Part shown: positions 57,465 through 64,000 of the stretch, piece by piece
Position numbering within the stretch: position 1 is the stretch's first letter
Layout of the letters: each line of letters begins with the position of its first letter
Source of the DNA: Apoda limacodes
Lineage: Eukaryota > Arthropoda > Insecta > Lepidoptera > Limacodidae
DNA length: 64,000 bases
Assembly (NCBI GenBank): GCA_946406115.1
Contig: OX291543.1
Location: forward strand, 34,250,815 to 34,314,814
Reading direction: 5' to 3'
Made by a program: the position numbers and the translations under genes
The notes under the pieces: model-generated
What the model saw: the letters and a program-made list of their open reading frames with translations, nothing else
Told to the model about the DNA's origin: nothing
Databases searched by the model: none

Positions 57465-58600
57465 ATACCGTATATTCCGTCTCAGTGGATGCGCCTTTAG
57501 GCTCCTCGGACCACTGTCTCGTTCGGACTCAAATGTAATGCACACAACCCGACCCATCTGGGCCAACTAATTGGCGTCGCGTGTGGCATTATAAGTCGGC
57601 AGACTGGGATGGATTGCGAGAATTTCATGCATCGTACCCGTGGAGGCAGATCTGCTTTAGCTTTGAAGATCCTGACGTCTGCGCAGCCACAGTCACTGAG
57701 ACAATCCTCGCTGGTATGGAATGTTATATTCCGTGAGTAGCTGCCGGCGTCAAAAAACGACCGTGGTTTAATAGGTCTTGCAGAGAAGCTAAAATTCTTA
57801 AGCAAACTGCATATGAGGCTTGGACCACGGCTCGTAATAATAAGGATCCGAATCTTTCTGAGATAAACGCAAATTAAATGCTGCCTCGAGGTTCAGTAAG
57901 AAAGCAAGTGCCAGAGCAAAATTCCAATTCATCGGCAAAATAGGTGGGCGACTTGCGAGCTATCCTTCTGGGAGTCGTGCTTCCTGGTCGCTTGCCAAAG
58001 CTGCTGAAGGGAACTTTTGCCAGTTGTCCTGACCACCACTGCGAAAGACCGATGGTGACTTGGCCCAAAGTGCTAAAGAGAAAGCCGATCTATTGGGCAG
58101 TCTCTTTGCCTCGAACTCGAACATGAACGATGAAGGCGCTGTACCACCTATTATACCGTGGTGCGGCAAGACCATGCCGGAAATCTCCATAACATAGCGG
58201 GAGGTCCGGCAAGCGTTGCTTTCTCTAGACGCTCATAAGTCGAGTGGGCCGGATGGTATACCAGTAGTGGTGCATAAGCAGTGTGCTCCTGAGTTATGTC
58301 CTGTACTCATGCGCCTCTCCTCCCTTTTGCTATTATACTAGGCTATTTCCGTCGTCATGTAAGACTGCGAATGTGCACCCGGTGCCCAAAAAAGGCGATA
58401 GATCAGATCCATCGAATTACAGGCCTATCGCTATTACCTCTCTCTTCTCCAAGGTGATGGAGCGTGTGATCAACACACAGCTTCTAAGATACCTAGAAGC
58501 ACACGACCTGGTCAGTGACCGTCAATATAGCATACATCAGTACTGTGCCGAAATAATATACCTTAGAGTCACGTGGGGGGCAGAACTACTTCTTTGGTAA
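57465..58600 (+). pseudogene. LINE fragment: endonuclease C-terminus, linker and RT N-terminus (I/jockey-type)
   Basis: Across several frames the plus strand reads in order: the end of an apurinic endonuclease (VSVDAPLGSSDHCLVRT, about 57478-57530), a linker with WRRVWHYKSADWDGLREF and RPWFNRSCREAKILKQTAYE, then SLDAHKSSGPDGIP and NVHPVPKKGDRSDPSNYRPI with FSKVMERVINTQLLRYLEAH in the open piece 58283-58600. It stops before RT motif A, where the sequence changes. Several stops and shifts. Linked domains in the right order make this the only LINE here keeping endonuclease sequence. Confidence 0.82.
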
Positions 58601-58842
58601 AAAAAAATCTAACTTTGCTAAAAAACTCTTTATTCGTTAAAACTGTTATCCAATATATTTCTACTACAAATGAAAGTACCTAATATAATATCCTACATAA
58701 AAGATATCTTGTTTTAACTAACGAACGAATGGCCTTAAATATGCTTATCGGCGTGGGATTCCTACAGAAACTTCGTGATTAGGTATATTAAAGACGAAGT
58801 TAGTTTAAGCTGTAGCTATAGTTCGTTTAAGTGGTATTTAGT
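58601..58842. other. Non-coding spacer
   Basis: Nothing recognised. Confidence 0.4.
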
Positions 58843-59905
58843 TATATGATATATTTATTGGTAAAAGTGTTGAATTTACAGGTCAATATACATTTCTTTA
58901 TACATAACAATATACATTTTACAATTAAATAAGATAATAATAATAATAAAAAGAAAAAACAATATGATATATACAAAATGACAACAAAGTGTATACGTAT
59001 ACTTATGTATGTAGATACATATATAATTCGTCACACTTTTTCTTCAAGAAACTCTTTAAGCGAGTAGAACGCTTTGCTTTCTAGCCATCTTTTAAGCATG
59101 TTTTTGAATACCGTGATGGAAGTTGCACTTGTTATTTCCCTAGGTAGCCGGTTGTACACGACCGGTCCTAAAATATAGGGTGACATTTCTGATTTTTTAA
59201 ATTTGTGGGTTACTGGAGTTTTTGTTTATTTCTGGTTTTATAGTGGTGATTTTCACCTAGGAATTTAAACTTATCTTTATTATTGTGGACAAATGTCGCT
59301 ATTTGTAAAATAAATATCGAAGTCAGGGGTCAGTATTTTTAATTTAATGAAATGCTGCTTCGCTGAATCTCTGGGTGATATACGGGCAACAATGCGAACT
59401 GCCTTTTTTTGAAGTATAAATATTCGTTCCCAGTCAGCCGCTTTTCCCCACAGCTCTGTTCCGTACATAATAAGTGACTGGACAGTCGCATAGAAGCAAC
59501 TCTTTACCACGTGAGGCGCGGCTGTCGCTGCCAGTCGGCTTAGTGCATAACAACTTTGACCCAGTCTGGTACTAATATTATTTATTTGTTGTTCCCAACT
59601 TAAGGATCTATTAATTACAAATCCTAATAAAGTCACTTCTGAAACTTGTTTCAGAACAGTACCGTAAACAATAATTCAAACAAAGGATTCTGAGGTTGAA
59701 AGTGCAAATAGCAAGTCTTTTCCAGGTTGAGCGCGAGCCCGTTTACAAGGAACCAGTTGCTCAAGTCACGTGCCACTTGACTCAAGCTAGACTCCAAGGT
59801 AGAAACGTTTGGTGCGCAGATAAGTGCCACTACATCATCAGCATACATGAAGATTTCCGCACCCGGCACGTTCACAGGTAGGTCGTTCAGTAGCAATGAA
59901 AACAC
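58843..59905 (-). pseudogene. LINE fragment: RT motif C to C-terminus and 3' UTR
   Basis: Minus strand. Piece 59651-59905 holds motif C (IFMYADDVVALI, both Asp present) and LSNWFLVNGLALNLEKT. A frameshift near 59660-59680 moves the protein to the next frame, which is open at 59280-59636 (LLGFVINRSLSWEQQINNI, FYATVQSLIMYGTELWG, LQKKAVRIVARISPRD). After another break, 59045-59200 reads PYILGPVVYNRLPREI and FKNMLKRWLESKAFYSL, then an A/T-rich 3' UTR to about 58843. Truncated just upstream of motif C, where a dispersed repeat begins. Confidence 0.85.
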
Positions 59906-60250
59906 GGTGTTGGAAAGACTTATTTCCGCGGGAACTTTTGATTTTTCTGGGATAAAAAGTAGCCTATGTCCTCTCCGTCTCTTTAGCTAGCAGAGATCTG
60001 TACCAATTTGCAGAATAATTTCGGTTTCGTTGTGGCGTGATCGAGTAACAGACGATATAGTTATTCACGCGGGAATTTATTCTAAATATTACTGAATAAG
60101 AGTAGGATAGATGTTCTATTCCGTTTCATAAATTTCAGCTAAAGGCTATTGCATACCTTAGCAAAATCGTACCGTTTCGACCAGTGTACAAAGGCATATT
60201 ATACTATCGAAGCATACAAAGAGACACCATACCACGTACGATAGGCGCTA
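59906..60250. repeat. Dispersed repeat (CCGCGGGAACTTTTG block) and spacer
   Basis: TTTCCGCGGGAACTTTTGAT and GGGATAAAAAGTAGCCTATG are landmarks of the common lepidopteran repeat also seen at 19110-19560. The remainder to 60250 is unrecognised. Confidence 0.55.
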
Positions 60251-60655
60251 GCACGTGACTGCACGTTGAAAATCTCGATTTTGTCGGTATAAAATTCAAA
60301 TATTTAATATAAATTCGGTTATCGGCGTAGGATTTCAACAGCAACTCCTTAATTATAAAAAAAACCGACTCACACTTGACATTTTCAAGTAGCCTTTGCC
60401 CTGATCCGGCACTTAAACAATCTCCCAAATTTGCCCGCAGTTCCACCCGCCCTAAATTCGGCTATAGGTGTAGGATTTCAACTGCAACTCCTCAATTGTA
60501 AAAGAAAATGACTCACACTTGACGTTTTCCAGCATACCTATGTCTTTCCCGGAGACTCAAACACTCTGCCGAATTTCATCTTAATCGGAATAGCGGTGTA
60601 AGGTTGAAGAGGTAACAAACAGAGTTACTATTGCATTTATAATATAGCAGGCCCG
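60251..60655 (-). repeat. Dispersed repeat (GCGAAAGTAA family), inverted, two partial copies
   Basis: GGTGTAGGATTTCAACTGCA-type blocks occur twice (about 60320 and 60465), each followed by a GACTCACACTTGAC block, and TGCCGAATTTCATCTTAATC near 60570. Confidence 0.6.
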
Positions 60656-61104
60656 GCAAATAAATGATATTTTAAATTTTACATTTAGGTACATTTTTTA
60701 AATTTTGCGATTACAATTACTTTTAACGAATTTACGGTTAAGTCATAATTTTTGGATATCTCACTGCTTACTATATAACCTCCATGTCCAAAACTATTTA
60801 ATTCTTCATTATCTTCTAAATCGTATAAGTAGTGGCGGGAAGCCTTTCTTTAAACCCTTTGATTTTAAGTTAGCTCTTTCGATGCGTTTTTTACGTTCTA
60901 TGTATAACGTAGTTTTTCAAGCCACACAAGCGCATTCAATGCAGCAAATGTTGAAATCATTGTCAACGGCAGGGAATTCATTCTATAACTTTAGAACCGA
61001 AATGGTCACGTACAGTGCGGTTTCAAAGAAACTTCCTCCCGCGAATGCAGTATTGGGTTCTTAAAGAAAGAAGTTATTGGATTTTTGAAGGGTCGGCAAC
61101 GCGC
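60656..61104. other. Probable 5' part of the retroposon below, no gene called
   Basis: The 119-codon frame at 60705-61064 has no recognised domain; its end (GCGAATGCAGTATTGGGTTC) resembles sequence that normally precedes the retroposon tail. Confidence 0.4.
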
Positions 61105-61205
61105 AAGTGATACCCCTGGTGTTACAAGCGTCTAAAGGCCACGGTGACCGCTAACCATCATGCGGACTGTGTGTTTGTTTGCCACCTTAGTGGTATAAAA
61201 AAAAA
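61105..61205 (+). repeat. Retroposon 3' end with poly(A), copy 2
   Basis: GGCAACGCGCAAGTGATACC lies just upstream, then GGCCACGGTGACCGCTAACC, ATCATGCGGAC, and TTAGTGGTATAAAAAAAAA. Matches 34897-34997. Confidence 0.75.
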
Positions 61206-62853
61206 CATCCAATACGTTTTATTTCAGTTAAATTTAGTGCTTGTTGGTCTTAGAACTATATTGTTTTCATTTAAACTAAAAGCCTTTGTACAGAGGTTAA
61301 TATACATATAACGTAATCGTCGATAGTTTCCTAGAGCTATAAGTCCTAAATCTTCTGAGTTTATAAAAGGTTATAACCACGTTATTGTTAAGTTAATCGA
61401 CTGCCTAAATATCACCTTAAGGGCATTGCCATATCTCAAATACAACTCTTAGAACCTACTTTATAAATTCCTTATTAGGTTTTTTAATAACTGTTTAATG
61501 ATCAAGTAGCATTTTGTGGTTACTTATGGTTAGGAAAACAGTTCTCTAGCGTATACGAAAACTTTATGGAATAATTATTATAGACTTTTAGTACTAATTA
61601 TAATCTTTAAACAAAAAAATAACCTATTTAGTCATGACCGTAACTTTGAAGTTTTATGACATGCCCATTTATCAAACAACAGGGTAGCAAAACTTCTCGT
61701 CCGTTAATAAAATGAAGAGATATAGGTTATTCAGTTAATTTTAAATAGTTTATGATTCAAATATATAATTACATATTGTCAAATTTCGAAGTCAATTCCT
61801 TTATGTGATTTGATTAACTTAAACAAATTAAAGTAATAGAAGTACATTAGTCAAAATTTTAAAGTACCAAGAAAAGGATAGAGAAAGAAAAACAAAACAA
61901 AAATAATAAAAAGGTTCAAACAATACATATAAACGTAAATAAAAAAATAAAAAAAAATTAAAAAAATAAAACAAATAAATCAATTAAATAAATAAATAAA
62001 CATGAAACTTAAGTTATTATAAATAAATAATGTTGGATTAAGTACTATCCACTTACCATATTTAAGTCTAACGACTTACTTTTCTTTAAATCAAGAGGGA
62101 GCTACCCTCTGATTCAATTCCCTACCTCCCTAAATTTTTTTATTCCTACACAATTTTGTTTTCACTTTTATTCTAAAAATAAAAAAAAAGAAATTTTTAA
62201 TTATGTGTAAGTGATTAATGTAAATGTATTGAGAAATGTATGTATGCAAAATTTAATTCGTAAATAAATTCTATTATAATAAAGTTATCCACCTATATAC
62301 TTTAAATAAATAATTACAATAGAACAGATCTGTTCTACAACACGTCGAATTCCTGAAAATTTAGAACACCTAGACAACCCAAAAAAAATTATTGATTTCC
62401 TGAAACTTTTCAGATTTATAAATTTATTATTGTTATCTGAAAATCTTTTATTATTAAAAAATTCCCTACCCGAGGGCTTCCTTCCCACCTACACCCTCGC
62501 CTTCCTGGATTAACCACTTATCCAGCCTTCAAATCCACCTAGCGAACTAAGTCCACTAAATTTTTTTTTTAAATTTCAAACCTTCAAAAATCTATCATTC
62601 TGAAAACAACCTCTTTCACCGAATGACACAAATTCACTTATTCATTTCACACCTCACCTCCTATAACCTTTTCTATTCCTGTATTACTCTTTCTCAATTC
62701 ATTCTAGTAATAATAATGTAGATAATAGGTTCTAAATTATAAATTAAGTTATCGCTATAAATTTCTGTAATTTAATAATTATTTGTTGTTAATATTTCTG
62801 TCTGTTAATTTTTAGATTTGTTATATGATATTCATTATCTGAAAATTATATTG
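61206..62853. other. Very AT-rich non-coding stretch
   Basis: Includes an A-rich low-complexity block at 61880-62000 with AAATAAATAAATAAA runs. No gene seen. Confidence 0.5.
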
Positions 62854-63640
62854 CCTAGTCTGACATTCTTATCTCGTGATAATATTATCAAATTTTCATG
62901 GTTCTATGAAAATTAACACCTGACCGGTTGGGTTAGCTTCGTACACAAACAGTCTTTCATGTAGGGACATCCACTAGACTTAGTAAGTATCATATGCCTC
63001 TCTTTAAACCCCATGATATCTAACAATATTATTGAGGAACCTCAGGTGAATATCTCTATGTTTTACAAGAGTTATTCACTATGCCAACTGTCCGTAGTCT
63101 ACATTCGTGAATATTGAAATCCAACTCGAAACCGTACCCCTCCAGGGTCTTACGACGTCTCCTTGGAAGTTTGAGTTCCTAGTGTTTGTTAAATATCTAG
63201 TACATCCAAAAAAAAAAAAAAAAAATTTCTTAGCAAGAATGAAACTTTAGTATCTTAAATGGAGTTAATATTACTGAGAATATCCTCAAATTATTTCCTA
63301 GTCTGACATTCTTGTCTCGTGTTGATATTATTTAATTTCAATAATTTCATGAAAATCTATATCTGACCCGTTGCGCGTTGGGTTAGCTTCATACAAAAAC
63401 AGTATCTTATGTTAATGCATCCTCTGAACTTAATAAGTATCAAATATATCTTTTCAGACCTTTAAGAAATTAACAATATCAATAAGGAATCCCAGGTGAA
63501 AATTTCTATGTTGTACAGTGTTATTCACTTTTGGTACCAACGTTATGTAGTCTATACCCAGTAGAATTCTGTTTTCAGGTCAGTCCCGCACTCCTCAGAT
63601 ATACGGGACTGTACTGAAAATTTGAGTTCCTAGTGTTTGT
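62854..63640 (+). repeat. Diverged tandem duplication of about 340 bp, two copies
   Basis: Copy 1 at 62854-63190 and copy 2 at 63297-63640 both start CCTAGTCTGACATTCTT, share GTTGGGTTAGCTTC, TCAGGTGAA/CCAGGTGAA with TTTCTATGTT, and end TTTGAGTTCCTAGTGTTTGT. An 18-A run (63208-63225) lies between them. Confidence 0.85.
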
Positions 63641-63658
63641 TTAATTCCTAAAACAATT

Positions 63659-63860
63659 CTAGGTCACTTAGTAAAATTTATATTTTTAGTGCCTTGAATC
63701 AACTGATTTTAACAACAGTAACTCATCGATAATTTTAATTTCTAGTGTTAATTAAGCTTCTAAAAACAATCTAGATTCTAGGTCACTTAATAGGACTTGT
63801 ATTTTTAGTGTCCTGAATCAACTGATAATAATAACAGTAACTGAAATTTATAATTTTCAC
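63659..63860 (+). repeat. 119-bp tandem duplication, two copies
   Basis: CTAGGTCACTTAGTAAAATT (63659) and CTAGGTCACTTAATAGGACT (63778), each followed by TATTTTTAGTG and GAATCAACTGAT. Continues the tandem structure of the preceding 340-bp pair. Confidence 0.85.
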
Positions 63861-64000
63861 CAAGATAAAATATATAAAATTATATATTAATATTAATAAC
63901 ACATAATATCTCAGATACATACAGACCAACACTAATCATCAGATACTTGCAATAATAAAGATTAATGATAATTGTTCAATTTCAATTCTATCATCAACAA

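Noticed and set aside
60705..61064. 119-codon ORF
   Set aside because: Runs into a known retroposon tail and shows no protein-family features.

Overview
The window looks like nuclear DNA of an insect, most likely a moth or butterfly (Lepidoptera). It is AT-rich and gene-poor, with short microsatellites. Much of it is covered by dispersed repeats I recognise from lepidopteran genomes: the inverted-end family carrying GTGCGAGTCGGACTCGCGCA, a tRNA-headed SINE with an ATTT tail, and RTE, jockey/CR1-like and Ty3/gypsy retroelements. No bacterial or viral gene organisation is present.

Only one ordinary host gene can be supported. It is a small secreted Kazal-type serine protease inhibitor on the minus strand at 1801-2119, with two exons separated by a 61-nt intron.

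2.2-16 kb is a patchwork of broken LINE fragments (RTE at 5.6-6.4 kb; jockey/CR1-like at 8.0-8.3, 9.8-11.2, 11.2-11.9 and 15.6-16.1 kb), dispersed repeats and a 380-bp poly(A)-tailed GC-rich retroposon flanked by a 9-bp target duplication. 16.15-17.81 kb holds a broken gene for a large zinc-binding protein with a possible DDE nuclease core, probably a transposase of a superfamily I cannot name. 18-26 kb is mostly non-coding and includes a short inverted-repeat element, a 17-bp satellite array split by an inserted repeat, and a locally amplified repeat.

26.6-30.7 kb holds two LINEs facing opposite ways within a 52-bp satellite. Each has a nearly continuous reverse transcriptase frame broken by one or two in-frame stops. 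31-40 kb is largely without recognisable genes apart from short repeats and a complete-looking SINE at 39 kb.

40743-49587 is a full-length Ty3/gypsy LTR retrotransposon on the minus strand. It has two 815-bp LTRs with only three differences that I could see, a CTCT target duplication, a tRNA-Lys-type primer site, a polypurine tract, gag with a -1 slippery heptamer at its stop, protease, and RT-RNase H-integrase. It lies inside an older LINE. A frame break between protease and RT probably disables it, and the region after pol holds a 91-bp tandem array rather than an env gene.

50-64 kb has more LINE debris (55.9, 57.5-58.6, 58.8-59.9 kb), a second copy of the GC-rich retroposon with a perfect 10-bp target duplication (54361-54817), and a diverged tandem duplication at the right edge. 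Overall this is a nested transposon graveyard with one small host gene at its left end. All function is read from sequence motifs without any database search.
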